Source: Pseudomonas sp. TH41 (lineage in GTDB: Bacteria; Pseudomonadota; Gammaproteobacteria; Pseudomonadales; Pseudomonadaceae). From it: a stretch of 64,000 nucleotides of DNA. The stretch lies in the NCBI RefSeq assembly GCF_016650695.1, contig NZ_JAEKFH010000006.1, positions 1 to 64,000 of the forward strand, in the 5' to 3' direction. The notes under the pieces are model-generated. The model saw nothing but the letters and a program-made list of their open reading frames with translations, was not told where the DNA came from and made no database searches. The position numbers and the translations under genes are program-made. This document shows, piece by piece, positions 7,593-16,065 of this stretch. Each line of letters starts with the position of its first letter. Position 1 is the first letter of the stretch.

Positions 7593-9646
7593 GGGCTCGG
7601 TTCCGAGAGAGCACCTTGCTCATAGCATCGCCAGTCCGGTAGCGAATCCAGCAGGTGGTGCAACGTCTGCAGGTCATGCCGCAGGGTTTCGGCATTCACG
7701 CCAACTCCCGCCGTCATAACGTCGAGCGCAGGCAAGGCCTGTAACGCTGTGCCCTGGGTTTGCAGGTGTAGGGCATATTGCTCCAGCCAGTCACTCATTC
7801 CCTGTTGCTGCTCGTCCAGCCAGCGCTGCGTTGACGCCGGGAGCTGTGCTTGGAGCACCGCCCGATTGCGCTGCAATTGGTCAGTCAGCAGGAGGACCTC
7901 CCGCGCCTTGGCGAGCAGCGTCTGGGTGAACAGTGTCTGCTCCTCATGCTCGCCCTGATGCCAGCCGGGCTCCAGGGCTACCCGCGCAAGCATGGCCTCG
8001 CACTCGGCGAGCTGGCGCCAACTGCGCAGGCTCTGCCCCTGCAGGCGCTCAGATGTATCTCCCGGTTCCAATACCGGTGAGCGCAACAGCGCGGCAATCT
8101 CGTGCAGGGCATCAGCCAAGCGTCGACGCAGGCTATTGCCTTCGCTTTCCGGCCAGAGCACACCGTGCACCAGGGTGCTGACCAGCACGCCGATCAGGAT
8201 GCCCACCAACCGGTCGCGGACTTCTGTGAGGTCGATGCTCGGGCCAAACTGTTCGAGCAGGGCCAGAGCGAAGCAAAACATGATCTGCATGCCGGCATAG
8301 CTGATGCGCTCGGAGCCCGCGGCCACCCATGCACCGAGGGCGATTACCGGCAGGCTCATCGCCAGCAGGCCGACCAGTGTGTCGATGTGCGGGACAACGA
8401 AGACGATACACAGCAGTGCCAGCGCGCTACCCACCAGGCAGCCGCCGATCCGCAGCAAACCCTTCTGGGTCGAGGCGCCGAGGCTGGGCAAGGCAACGAT
8501 GACGCAGGTCAGCATCACCGTATGGATACCCGGCCAGTCCACGCCGTTGTAGAACACGTAACAGATCAGCGTGGCCAGCCAGGTCTTGAAGGCGAAGCGC
8601 AGGTAATTAGGGTTGCTGAAAGCATCTCGCACCAGCAACGGGTCCTTGGGTGTCGGAGCACCGGAGGGCGTGGCATGTTCAGCAGCGGTCAAGGCGCGCA
8701 AGGCGTCGCGCATTTCTTCCAGCGCTGGGGGGGCCAGAATCCGTTGCAAGGCTTCACTGCTCAGTACTGGCGGTTGCGACAGGTTATCGGCATCGATGGC
8801 TGCGGCCAGGGCCGCGCAATCCTGGCGCAGCGCCAAAAGGGCCTCGGTGTCGTCGCAATGGGACTTCAGTGCAGCCGCCGCCGCGTACAAACGAGAAACA
8901 CAGGTGATCAACGCCAGTTGTTCGATTTCCCGGGTTTCTTTCCCAGGGGAGCGCATGCTGGCGAACTTCAGGAGTTTGTGCAGGCTAAGCATTCCCTGCT
9001 GGACTTCTACCGCGCCGATCCGCGCTGTTTCCAAATGTCCCTCACCCAGCGCCGCCAGGCGCGCATCGACCTGTGCCAGTTGCTTGCGCATCGTCTCGCG
9101 CAATTGTCGCTGAGGCTCTTTGGGCAACAACACGGTGTTCACCAGTAAGGTCACCAGGGTGGGGTAGACCACCGCCATCCACACCCATAGGCAGGCACGC
9201 AGTAGCAATTCCGGTTGTGCTATGAGGTCCACCAGGCTCTGCACGTAAATGGTGACGATGGCCACCACGAAGAACAGCGGGCCGAGGCGCGTTGCGCGCA
9301 TGGCGAACACACTGGCGAGAAACACCGCACTCGCGCAGAGGATGCGCAGCAACGGGTAGCCGTAGGTGAACTTGAGCAGGAGGATGGCGATGCCGATGGC
9401 GATGGTCGCGCTGACGATGAACAGGATGCCGGCCATGCGCGTCAGCACCACGTTACTTTGGCTGACGAAAAACACCAGGATCAGCGACAGCGCCAGCAAC
9501 GGCAATTCCAGACTCAAGGAGAGGATGATCACCAGAGCGCAGGCCAGCACGTTGCGCAACAGTGCGTTGCCACGCCCCGGAAAGGGCGAAAGCTCTGCGT
9601 CAAGGAAGCGCCAGAAGCGCCGCTCCGATGTTAGCGCAGCGTTCAT
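7589..9646 (-). CDS. FUSC-family (AaeB/YccC-like) inner-membrane efflux pump
   Basis: 685-residue membrane protein with two sets of about six hydrophobic helices, each followed by a soluble region: the fusaric-acid-resistance (FUSC) layout shared with AaeB. The N-terminal helices span about residues 20-170, the second set about 350-500, and a long charged C-terminal domain follows. It should drive export of aromatic carboxylic acids or similar small amphiphiles from the inner membrane. The start overlaps the stop of the HlyD-type gene by 4 nt (ATGA at 9643-9646) and its stop overlaps the outer-membrane-factor start, showing strict operon organisation. Fusaric acid or hydroxybenzoates are the known substrates of relatives; the actual substrate here is unknown. 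Confidence 0.92.
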   Translation of the reverse strand: MNAALTSERRFWRFLDAELSPFPGRGNALLRNVLACALVIILSLSLELPLLALSLILVFFVSQSNVVLTRMAGILFIVSATIAIGIAILLLKFTYGYPLLRILCASAVFLASVFAMRATRLGPLFFVVAIVTIYVQSLVDLIAQPELLLRACLWVWMAVVYPTLVTLLVNTVLLPKEPQRQLRETMRKQLAQVDARLAALGEGHLETARIGAVEVQQGMLSLHKLLKFASMRSPGKETREIEQLALITCVSRLYAAAAALKSHCDDTEALLALRQDCAALAAAIDADNLSQPPVLSSEALQRILAPPALEEMRDALRALTAAEHATPSGAPTPKDPLLVRDAFSNPNYLRFAFKTWLATLICYVFYNGVDWPGIHTVMLTCVIVALPSLGASTQKGLLRIGGCLVGSALALLCIVFVVPHIDTLVGLLAMSLPVIALGAWVAAGSERISYAGMQIMFCFALALLEQFGPSIDLTEVRDRLVGILIGVLVSTLVHGVLWPESEGNSLRRRLADALHEIAALLRSPVLEPGDTSERLQGQSLRSWRQLAECEAMLARVALEPGWHQGEHEEQTLFTQTLLAKAREVLLLTDQLQRNRAVLQAQLPASTQRWLDEQQQGMSDWLEQYALHLQTQGTALQALPALDVMTAGVGVNAETLRHDLQTLHHLLDSLPDWRCYEQGALSEPSP

Positions 9647-10695
9647 TGCGGCGAGTCCCCATCCTGACCGGCATGAATCAACGCCACGGCCGATGCGCCG
9701 ATGCGGAACAGGTTCGGATCGGGTTTATCGACGCGGATGCGTACCGGAAAGCGCTGTGCCACTCGCACCCAGTTGATGGTCCGCGCGACCTTCGGCAGCC
9801 CAGCGGCCTGGGCGCCGCCGTCATCAGGGAACACGCCGAAACCAATCGAATCGACTGTGCCGCTGAAGGTGCGGCCACTGTCGCTCATCAGGTAGAGGGT
9901 ACTGGGGCTGCCAATGTGGATCTTGTCCAGTTCAGTCTCCCGGAAGTTCGCCACCACGTACCAGCGACGTGTATCGATCAGGCTGAAAAGGGGGTGGCCG
10001 GCGGCAGCGAACTGACCGTTGGAGGTGGTCAAACCGACAATGAGCCCGTCGAAGGGCGCGCGTACCACGCTGTGCTCCAGGTCCAGTTCGGCGCGGGCTA
10101 TCTCCGCCTGTATGACCGCGCGTTTGCTCACCAGCGCATCGACCCCGCTGACCGCGGCAGCAGCTTGTTTGACCTGTAGCAGCGCCGCGTTCAATTCGGC
10201 ACGGGCGCTCTTGGCGGCGGTGCGGGCCTGGTCCACCTGTTCCTCGGAAACATAGCCAGGTGACAGCAAGGGCTCCATGCGCCGCAGTGTGTCGGCGCTC
10301 TGCGCAGCGGCAGCTTTGGCACGTTCGACACTGGCTTTCACCGCTTCGGAGTTAAACTGTTGGGCATCAACCTGACGCTGGCTCAGAATGATTTCCTGGT
10401 TCAGCGCTTGCATCGAGGCTTGAGCCTGGTCCAGTACGTCCTGATACACCCGCGCGTCGATACGCAGGAGTACGTCTCCCTGTTTCACCTGTTGGTTCTC
10501 ACGCACGGGCAGTTCTTCGATGCTGCCGCTCACCTCGGGGGTGACGTTTATGGTGTCGGCATACACGTAGGCATCATCGGTACGTGGGTTGGTGTCCAAC
10601 CGCCATACCACCCACAGCAGCATCACCAGCGTCAACCCGAGCAATATGAGAACGATCAAGCGCCGAGGCAGTTTGTTCACAGCGGATTCGCTCAT
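9643..10695 (-). CDS. HlyD-family periplasmic adaptor (AaeA-like)
   Basis: 350-residue membrane-fusion protein. A single N-terminal membrane anchor (LIVLILLGLTLVMLLWVVW, residues about 14-32) is followed by a biotinyl-lipoyl-like domain (VTPEVSGSIEELPVRENQQV), a long alpha-hairpin and a second lipoyl half (VRAPFDGLIVGLTTSNGQFA), then the beta-barrel. It should link the FUSC pump to the outer-membrane duct. It is second in the operon after the YtcA-like gene, 12 nt downstream of it, and overlaps the FUSC start by 4 nt. Length and domain order match AaeA/EmrA-type adaptors of FUSC pumps. Confidence 0.92.
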   Translation of the reverse strand: MSESAVNKLPRRLIVLILLGLTLVMLLWVVWRLDTNPRTDDAYVYADTINVTPEVSGSIEELPVRENQQVKQGDVLLRIDARVYQDVLDQAQASMQALNQEIILSQRQVDAQQFNSEAVKASVERAKAAAAQSADTLRRMEPLLSPGYVSEEQVDQARTAAKSARAELNAALLQVKQAAAAVSGVDALVSKRAVIQAEIARAELDLEHSVVRAPFDGLIVGLTTSNGQFAAAGHPLFSLIDTRRWYVVANFRETELDKIHIGSPSTLYLMSDSGRTFSGTVDSIGFGVFPDDGGAQAAGLPKVARTINWVRVAQRFPVRIRVDKPDPNLFRIGASAVALIHAGQDGDSPQ

Positions 10696-10707
10696 GCAAG
10701 TCCCCGG

Positions 10708-10971
10708 TCAATTCTGGAAAAACAGCAGCCAAGTGCTCATCGACAACAACGCGGTCAAAACCGGATAGGTCAGAACTGACGGCACCAGCCAGGCTGCGTA
10801 GCCTAACCGTGCAAGTAGTACCTGAAGCAGAAAGGCCAGCAGCATGCCGGCGAGGATGCAGAACAGCCAGTCGGGGAAGTAGGCACCCAGAACGGGAATC
10901 GAAGGGGCATTGGAGCAGCCCGATAGCGGAACAATCAGCAGTAGCGCCAACACGTTGTGTTTACGGCTCAT
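10708..10971 (-). CDS. YtcA-family small membrane lipoprotein
   Basis: 87-residue protein, first gene of the efflux operon. MSRKHNVLALLLIVPLSGCSNA is a lipoprotein signal with the Cys at residue 19. Two hydrophobic helices follow (WLFCILAGMLLAFLLQVLLA and a second ending the protein), fitting the YtcA/AaeX-like proteins found upstream of HlyD-FUSC pairs. I used the ATG at 10971 rather than an in-frame start at 11001 because the lipoprotein signal begins there. Its role in the pump is not established for the family; tight linkage suggests an accessory inner-membrane subunit. Confidence 0.82.
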   Translation of the reverse strand: MSRKHNVLALLLIVPLSGCSNAPSIPVLGAYFPDWLFCILAGMLLAFLLQVLLARLGYAAWLVPSVLTYPVLTALLSMSTWLLFFQN

Positions 10972-11179
10972 TTGAGCTTCCACCCCAGTGCAAAACGGCA
11001 ATTGGCCGATGCTATCTACATTGGCCCCGTGGAAATGTAGCTAATTTTGGACCGTCACATCAGACGGCGCATCGGATGATCCACTCATTCGGGATGGTTG
11101 CCTCTATTAGATCTGATATTCGGAATAATCGCGACTTGGTGGTTTTCACCCCTCAATGGGTCCTTTGAGGGAATGAGTC

Positions 11180-11293
11180 ATGAATGCATCCATGGTCCTG
11201 GGGCAACAGCAACAGGGTGAGTACGCGCGAAAATTTCCCGAACTCTCTGGGGATGTACTTTTCGGCGATATCTGGGAGCGCACGCCATTGTAG
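11180..11293 (+). pseudogene. N-terminal remnant of a carboxymuconolactone decarboxylase (CMD) family gene
   Basis: A 37-codon frame with its own GAGGGA ribosome site starts at 11180 and ends at TAG 11291-11293. The peptide contains FPELSGDVLFGDIWERTPL, which matches the conserved start of CMD/AhpD-like proteins (usually ELTDDVLFGDVWERPGLS). The rest of the family (the Cys-x-x-Cys/His core) is absent downstream, so this is the head of a truncated gene. CMD and cupin genes often occur together, and a DHCW-motif cupin starts 112 nt further on, suggesting a decayed pair. Identified by eye. Confidence 0.6.
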
Positions 11294-11405
11294 CCTTCGG
11301 GTTTTGCACCTGACCCTGTATCCCATAAATGCGGACCATCTGTGTCTATCGGTAGTATCGACGGGTTGATACGGTCCGCAATCACTGTATTTCGATGAGG
11401 CAACA

Positions 11406-11735
11406 ATGGATCTCAATGCTATCCCGTTTGGTACTACCGACTGGTCGACTATCGAACCGGTAGAGCATCCCGGACAAACAGGCACAGCCTATTGGCGAAC
11501 CTGCCAGTTTGGTTCGACGCGTGTGCGGATGGTTGAATACAGTCCCGGATATCTGGCCGATCATTGGTGTTGGAGAGGTCATATCCTGCTGTGCCTGGAA
11601 GGTCAGTTGCACACTGAACTGGAGGATGGCCGTCAATTCACGCTGACTGCCGGGATGAGCTATCAGGTGGGCAATAATGCTGAAGGGCACCGGTCGTTCA
11701 CCACCACCGGCGCGAAGCTGTTCGTTGTGGATTAG
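11406..11735 (+). CDS. DHCW-motif cupin-fold protein
   Basis: 109-residue single-domain cupin. The diagnostic DHWCW-like stretch (LADHWCWRGHILLCLEGQ) gives the family its name, and later residues form the second cupin strand set (LTAGMSYQVGNNAEGHRS). It is cytoplasmic, with no signal peptide. The family is widespread in proteobacteria, without an assigned reaction. The upstream fragment of a CMD-family gene suggests this cupin once had a partner. The ATG at 11406 is preceded by GATGAGGC, a fair ribosome site. Family confident; function unknown. Confidence 0.85.
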   Translation: MDLNAIPFGTTDWSTIEPVEHPGQTGTAYWRTCQFGSTRVRMVEYSPGYLADHWCWRGHILLCLEGQLHTELEDGRQFTLTAGMSYQVGNNAEGHRSFTTTGAKLFVVD

Positions 11736-11829
11736 CACCGTGGGTCTATCACTACATTCCGCGGCACCTGAACCTTTTTTGCGGCCTCTGCGGCCACCGC
11801 TTTGGGGCTTAGGTCAGAGCTACGCGAGT

Positions 11830-11870
11830 GTCTGCTATTGGGCTGTGGATTCAACCAGCCAATAGCGGAC
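11830..11870. repeat. 16-bp imperfect inverted repeat
   Basis: GTCTGCTATTGGGCTG (11830-11845) pairs with CAGCCAATAGCGGAC (11856-11870) with one bulge, loop about 10 nt. It lies between the cupin and the DUF1059 gene. It resembles dispersed intergenic palindromes of Pseudomonas. There is no T-tract, so it is not a typical terminator. Confidence 0.5.
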
Positions 11871-12031
11871 GTTCCGCCCAGTGCCGCAGAGGCATTGCGC
11901 CTTGTTGCGGGCCTATACTCTAAAAGTCGGCACACTCGATGCGACATGTAGTCGCGTTTAATGCAGGGGGGCGCGTCGAGTGATCGTTCACGCAGGCTAC
12001 GGCCTGCCTTCGTCGTAGAGAGGAGAAGATC

Positions 12032-12244
12032 ATGGCGCGTAAATACATCGACTGCCGCGAGTTTCCAAGCGATACCAAATGCTCGGTCGCGCTCTCCGCA
12101 GACTCTGAAAACGAATTGCTCGAGGCTGCCGCACAGCATGCGGTCAGTGTTCACAAACACACCGACTCACCGGAACTGCGAGCTCAACTGAAGACGATGT
12201 TTCACGAAGGTACCCCACCTGTTGAAACACCGCGCCCCGCTTAG
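12032..12244 (+). CDS. DUF1059 small protein
   Basis: 70-residue soluble protein. It opens with MARKYIDCREFPSDTKCSV, the pattern of DUF1059 (Cys near residue 8 and a second Cys near 17), and continues with SENELLEAAAQHAVSVHKH, the predicted helix of this family. A strong GAGAGGAGA ribosome site precedes the ATG. No function is known for the family. The gene is followed directly by a bidirectional-terminator-like repeat, so it is probably monocistronic. Confidence 0.82.
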   Translation: MARKYIDCREFPSDTKCSVALSADSENELLEAAAQHAVSVHKHTDSPELRAQLKTMFHEGTPPVETPRPA

Positions 12245-12247
12245 CAT

Positions 12248-12308
12248 AAAAAGGGACAGACCACGATTTAAGGCAAATGCCGACCCATCGTGGTCTGTCC
12301 CTGTTTTT
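12248..12308. repeat. 60-bp inverted-repeat element, copy 1 (bidirectional terminator-like)
   Basis: AGGGACAGACCACGAT (12253-12268) and its perfect complement (12287-12302) enclose an 18-nt loop; five A precede and five T follow, so it could terminate transcription on both strands. Copy 2 at 14210-14270 differs by one base. Palindromes with a GGGACAGACCACG core are dispersed in many proteobacterial genomes, often near IS200-like/REP-associated tyrosine transposases (from general knowledge); no transposase is seen here. Confidence 0.75.
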
Positions 12309-12500
12309 CGTCCATTTCCCTGTATCACGCGGCTAGAGGCGTGTTTGTGCTCTACTCAAATTTAACGGTGTTGCGCCTGCGTTTGAGGCTGGGGGTATTT
12401 TGCCGGGCTGGCTCTTTTAAGTCCGTGCTTGTCCTGGAACATAGGTGGTATCTGTTGGAGGTAGCTACATTCATTCAACTTTACAGGACGAGGATAAATC

Positions 12501-12899
12501 ATGCGGATGTGGATAGGAGCAGCGGCTCGGCCCATCAGCCAATGGATGATGGCAGCTGGTATTAGCCTTATCGCAATCGTAACCAATGCGCAGGCTCAAG
12601 CCACACCTCAAGCCACTCAAGAGATCAGGGGCTTGCTGGACTTTGTCGAACACAGTGAATGCCAGTTTGTGCGTAACGGAAGCGAATACCCAGGTCCCCG
12701 GGCTCGGGCGCATCTGGAGACGAAACTGAATTATCTCGAAGGCAAGAACATGGTGAACAGCGCAGAGGACTTCATCGATCTTGCTGCCACTAAAAGCAGT
12801 ATGAGTGGCCGCGCCTATGAGGTGCGATGTCCAGAGGGCACACAACCGGCAAGCACCTGGCTGAAGAGGGAGCTACAGAGGCAACGGCAGCTTCATTGA
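12501..12899 (+). CDS. DUF5329 exported protein
   Basis: 132-residue protein with an N-terminal export signal (ISQWMMAAGISLIAIVTNAQAQA, cleavage near residue 33). The mature part shows the DUF5329 pattern: LLDFVEHSECQFVRNGSEY, then AHLETKLNYL, then DFIDLAATKSSMSGRAYEVR, with two Cys (one near the start and one near the C-terminus) likely to form a disulphide in the periplasm. A ribosome site (AGGACGAGGA) precedes the ATG. A good family match with no known function. It lies between the two 60-bp repeat copies together with the MFS gene. Confidence 0.82.
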   Translation: MRMWIGAAARPISQWMMAAGISLIAIVTNAQAQATPQATQEIRGLLDFVEHSECQFVRNGSEYPGPRARAHLETKLNYLEGKNMVNSAEDFIDLAATKSSMSGRAYEVRCPEGTQPASTWLKRELQRQRQLH

Positions 12900-12982
12900 T
12901 TTTGTCTCAATTCGCATAACACTCAGGATGGCGTTGGACTTTCTCAGTCTCTCCTTGATGCCGATGAGTACAGGAAGAAAAT

Positions 12983-14173
12983 ATGAGTGGCGAATGTTCA
13001 AACACCAAAGCTGAGTCTTTTCGCATTCCGCGCACGATTTGGGCGCTTGGCTTTGTCAGTTTGTTCATGGATCTGTCATCCGAGCTGGTACACAGTTTAC
13101 TGCCTGTGTTTTTGGTCACGACATTGGGGGCGAGTGCATTGGCCGTCGGAGTGATCGAGGGTATTGCCGAGTCGACCGCGATGCTCGTCAAGATATTCTC
13201 TGGTGCTCTCAGCGACTTTATGGGGCGGCGCAAAGGATTGCTGCTGCTTGGATATGGTTTGGCCGCTCTGACCAAACCACTTTTTCCTCTGGCTCACTCG
13301 GTTGAAGTGGTCTTTACTGCACGCTTTCTGGATCGAATTGGCAAAGGCATTCGTGGGGCGCCACGAGATGCTCTGATCGCAGATGTGTCGCCACCAGAAA
13401 TCCGTGGCGCCTGCTTTGGACTGCGGCAGTCGATGGATACTGTAGGGGCTGTTTTTGGCCCTGCGCTGGCCATCGTGCTCATGTTATGGCTCGCCGATAT
13501 ACAGCTTGTCCTGTGGTTTGCAGTTATTCCGGCGGCAGTGGCGGTGGCTCTCATTGTCGCAGGCGTAAAAGAGCCCACACACCTCCCCAGCGAACACACC
13601 TTTCGCTCTCCCATTCATTGGAGAGTCCTTCACGATTTCTCCTCTGGGTATTGGTGGGTCGTCATCGTGGGAGGGGTGTTTACGCTTGCCCGTTTCAGCG
13701 AGGCGTTTCTGATATTGCGGGCGCAACAGATAGGCCTGTCGATCACCTGGACTCCGCTGGTGATGGTGGTAATGGCACTTTTTTATGCGCTGTCCGCTTA
13801 TCCTGCCGGCTGGCTATCCGATCGCATCAGTCGCACCAAACTGCTCTGCTCAGGTATGGGGTTGCTCGTCTTGGCGGATCTGGTACTCGCTCAATCCAGT
13901 TCTGTCATGACAATGATGTTGGGCGTTGTCTTGTGGGGGCTTCATATGGGATTTAGCCAAGGCATTCTTGCCTCGCTGGTCGCCGATAAAGCGCCCGCGG
14001 AACTCAAGGGCACGGCCTTTGGTATTTTCAATGTTGTCAGTGGTCTATGCATGCTGATCGCTAGCGTTCTTGCGGGCTGGCTTTGGCAAAGCATTGGGTC
14101 AGACAGCACCTTCCTCACGGGTGCACTGCTTGCCACAACAGCTCTGTTGTTACTGTTATTCAAAAAGCAGTAA
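12983..14173 (+). CDS. MFS transporter
   Basis: 396-residue inner-membrane protein with about 12 hydrophobic helices. The canonical loop between helices 2 and 3 is present (GALSDFMGRRKGLLLLG, residues about 73-89), and RFLDRIGKGIRGAPRDALIA resembles a subgroup of MFS proteins annotated as multidrug or sugar-phosphate-like permeases. The second-half signature SDRISRTKLL lies near residue 275. It should be a proton-coupled exporter or importer; no substrate can be assigned. It is 83 nt after the DUF5329 gene and convergent with the amidohydrolase gene, the two separated by copy 2 of the terminator-like repeat. Confidence 0.85.
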   Translation: MSGECSNTKAESFRIPRTIWALGFVSLFMDLSSELVHSLLPVFLVTTLGASALAVGVIEGIAESTAMLVKIFSGALSDFMGRRKGLLLLGYGLAALTKPLFPLAHSVEVVFTARFLDRIGKGIRGAPRDALIADVSPPEIRGACFGLRQSMDTVGAVFGPALAIVLMLWLADIQLVLWFAVIPAAVAVALIVAGVKEPTHLPSEHTFRSPIHWRVLHDFSSGYWWVVIVGGVFTLARFSEAFLILRAQQIGLSITWTPLVMVVMALFYALSAYPAGWLSDRISRTKLLCSGMGLLVLADLVLAQSSSVMTMMLGVVLWGLHMGFSQGILASLVADKAPAELKGTAFGIFNVVSGLCMLIASVLAGWLWQSIGSDSTFLTGALLATTALLLLLFKKQ

Positions 14174-14209
14174 GCGCAACTAAAAAGCAAAACAAATGGT
14201 CCTGAACCT

Positions 14210-14270
14210 AAAAAGGGACAGACCACGATTTAAGGCAAATGCCGACCCATCATGGTCTGTCCCTGTTTTT
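14210..14270. repeat. 60-bp inverted-repeat element, copy 2 (bidirectional terminator-like)
   Basis: Same element as 12248-12308, in the same orientation. One base in the right arm differs (ATCATGG for ATCGTGG), leaving one mismatch in the 16-bp stem (14214-14229 with 14249-14264). Flanking A5 and T5 tracts suit termination of both the MFS gene (plus strand) and the amidohydrolase gene (minus strand). Confidence 0.75.
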
Positions 14271-14301
14271 CCCAAGGGCGGTTCAGTGTGACCTGCAACG
14301 C

Positions 14302-15609
14302 TTACAGGCCGGGCAGCACATCAGGAGGCACCATTACTCCGCCCTTCATCACCACGGGGAGAGTCTCAAGAATCGAAATATCAGCCACCGGATCCCCGTC
14401 GACCGCGATCATGTCGGCGAAGCGACCCGCACTGATAGCACCTACATCCTGCTGCCAATTGAGCAAGTCCGCGGCGACCACAGTGGCAGACTGGATCGCC
14501 TGCATCGGCGTCATTCCGAACTTCACCATGTAGGCGAATTGCCGGGCATTTGTGCCAATTGGATAGACACCCGCGTCGGTACCATAGGCAATCTTCACTC
14601 CAGCCTTGACCGCTTTGCGAAATGCCTGGCGCTGTACGTCAGTGGTTTCGGTGTTCTTGCGCAAGTAACTCTCCGGCCAGTTCTCCTTGCGCCCGACTTC
14701 ATCGATGTAGTCACCGTTGTAGATGTCCATCACCAGGTAGGTGCCATTGTCTTTTGCCAATTTGATGCCTTCGTCATCCAGCAGTGAAGCATGTTCAACC
14801 GATTTAACGCCGGCACGGATAGCGGCCTTGATCCCTTCCGCACCATGGGCATGCACGGTGGCATAGCTTTTGTGAACCTTGGCCTCCTGTACCACCGCGC
14901 GCATTTCTTCTTCAGTCATTTCCATTTGACCTGGTTCAGTCCCTTCGGCCAGTACTGAGCCAGTTCCCATCATCTTGATGGTGTCTACGCCGTGCTGGAA
15001 CAGGTAACGGGTCTTCAATTTCGCATCGTTGGCATCACGATAAACCCCGACTCGCATATCCGCCGGGATCTCCACGCCTGGCGCAAATCCCGTCACCTCC
15101 CCACCACCGCCCGCAACGGTGATGTACGCGCCCACCACGTTCATTCTTGGCCCCAGCACTCGGTTGGCATTGATCGCATCACGAAGCGCGACATCGGTAA
15201 AAGCGCGGTAGGTACCCAGGTCATGCACGGTTGTGAAACCCGCGCGCAAAGTTTGATAGGCGTGTTTAGCGCCCATCAGCGCGACATCCTGGGGTGAATG
15301 CAGGAGTGGCTCTGCCACATTGTTGGTCATGTCCCAATCGGAGATGTGCGTGTGCATATCAATAAGGCCGGGGAGGACTGTCTTGGCTGACCAATCGATC
15401 ACCTTGCTATCGGCCGGTGGAGCACTCCACGGCTCGACGGCAACGATGCGTTCACCTTCGATCTTGACGCGTTGATCGGTCAGCACCTTACCTTTCTCGA
15501 CATCCACTAAATGACCTGCATGGACATACACCGTTTCTGCGTGCACGGACAACGCCATCGAGGAGAGTGTTACAGCCAAGGCGATACACTTGATCGGACT
15601 ATTACTCAT
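14302..15609 (-). CDS. exported amidohydrolase (metal-dependent)
   Basis: 435-residue amidohydrolase-superfamily enzyme with a signal peptide (CIALAVTLSSMALSVHAE) at residues about 7-25, so it acts in the periplasm. Metal-site motifs are LIDMHTHISDW (HxH on strand 1), the carboxylated-Lys region VDTIKMMGTG, TVHAHGAEG and SVEHAS (His on strands 5 and 6), and YGTDAGV (Asp on strand 8), a complete binuclear set. Close relatives are imidazolonepropionase-like, Xaa-Pro dipeptidase and organophosphate-acid-anhydrase-type enzymes, so it probably hydrolyses a dipeptide or cyclic amide. I chose the ATG at 15609 because the signal peptide starts there; an in-frame ATG at 15645 exists. An OprD porin remnant lies 37 nt upstream on the same strand, suggesting a former porin-hydrolase operon. 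Confidence 0.85.
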   Translation of the reverse strand: MSNSPIKCIALAVTLSSMALSVHAETVYVHAGHLVDVEKGKVLTDQRVKIEGERIVAVEPWSAPPADSKVIDWSAKTVLPGLIDMHTHISDWDMTNNVAEPLLHSPQDVALMGAKHAYQTLRAGFTTVHDLGTYRAFTDVALRDAINANRVLGPRMNVVGAYITVAGGGGEVTGFAPGVEIPADMRVGVYRDANDAKLKTRYLFQHGVDTIKMMGTGSVLAEGTEPGQMEMTEEEMRAVVQEAKVHKSYATVHAHGAEGIKAAIRAGVKSVEHASLLDDEGIKLAKDNGTYLVMDIYNGDYIDEVGRKENWPESYLRKNTETTDVQRQAFRKAVKAGVKIAYGTDAGVYPIGTNARQFAYMVKFGMTPMQAIQSATVVAADLLNWQQDVGAISAGRFADMIAVDGDPVADISILETLPVVMKGGVMVPPDVLPGL

Positions 15610-15646
15610 GTGAAACTTCCTGTTTTTTTGGACTTGGATGTGCACG

Positions 15647-15940
15647 TCAAAAAAAATCGAACGGGTATTCGGTTATCACTCGGAGTTGCTGAACACTGTC
15701 GCCGGTAAATGAATGCTCGGCATAGCGCACGCGTACGGACAGGTTTTTCAGGACGCCACTTTCTACAAGGGTCTTCAGATCAATATCTCGCTCGATCTGT
15801 TTGTCTGAGTGGGCGAAGTAGGCGTACAGGCCATCCGGATCGACGTGCTCATTATCGATATCGAATCCATAGACATAACGAAGCCCGAGTGTTGTCCGTA
15901 AATAGCCATTGCTACCAAAGTCATACACATAACCCAGTCC
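15647..15940 (-). pseudogene. 3' remnant of an OprD-family porin gene
   Basis: About 97 codons encoding the C-terminal end of an OprD-type porin. GLGYVYDFGSNGYLRTTLG is a barrel strand; ERDIDLKTLVESGVLKNLSV matches the conserved penultimate strand-turn (ERDIDLKYVVQSGPLKDLS in the family); the protein ends in a Phe, as outer-membrane barrels do. The remaining 300 or so residues, including the signal peptide, are missing, and the open frame upstream (to 16084) does not resemble OprD. OprD porins admit amino acids, peptides or aromatic acids. The remnant sits just before the exported amidohydrolase. Confidence 0.75.
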
Positions 15941-16065
15941 TATTGGAGGCCTCTGGACTTTGATTATTATTATTTTATGGGGACGCCTGTACAGCTCAGT
16001 GGTCATCAGTAGAAGCGAAAAAAGAGGGGGAGGCCGGCCCGACCAAGGCTGGCCTTGTGCCGGGT

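Noticed and set aside
8102..9148. Long open frame antisense to the FUSC gene
   Set aside because: Glu/Gln/His-rich shadow of a GC-rich gene; the FUSC protein on the other strand has full family features.
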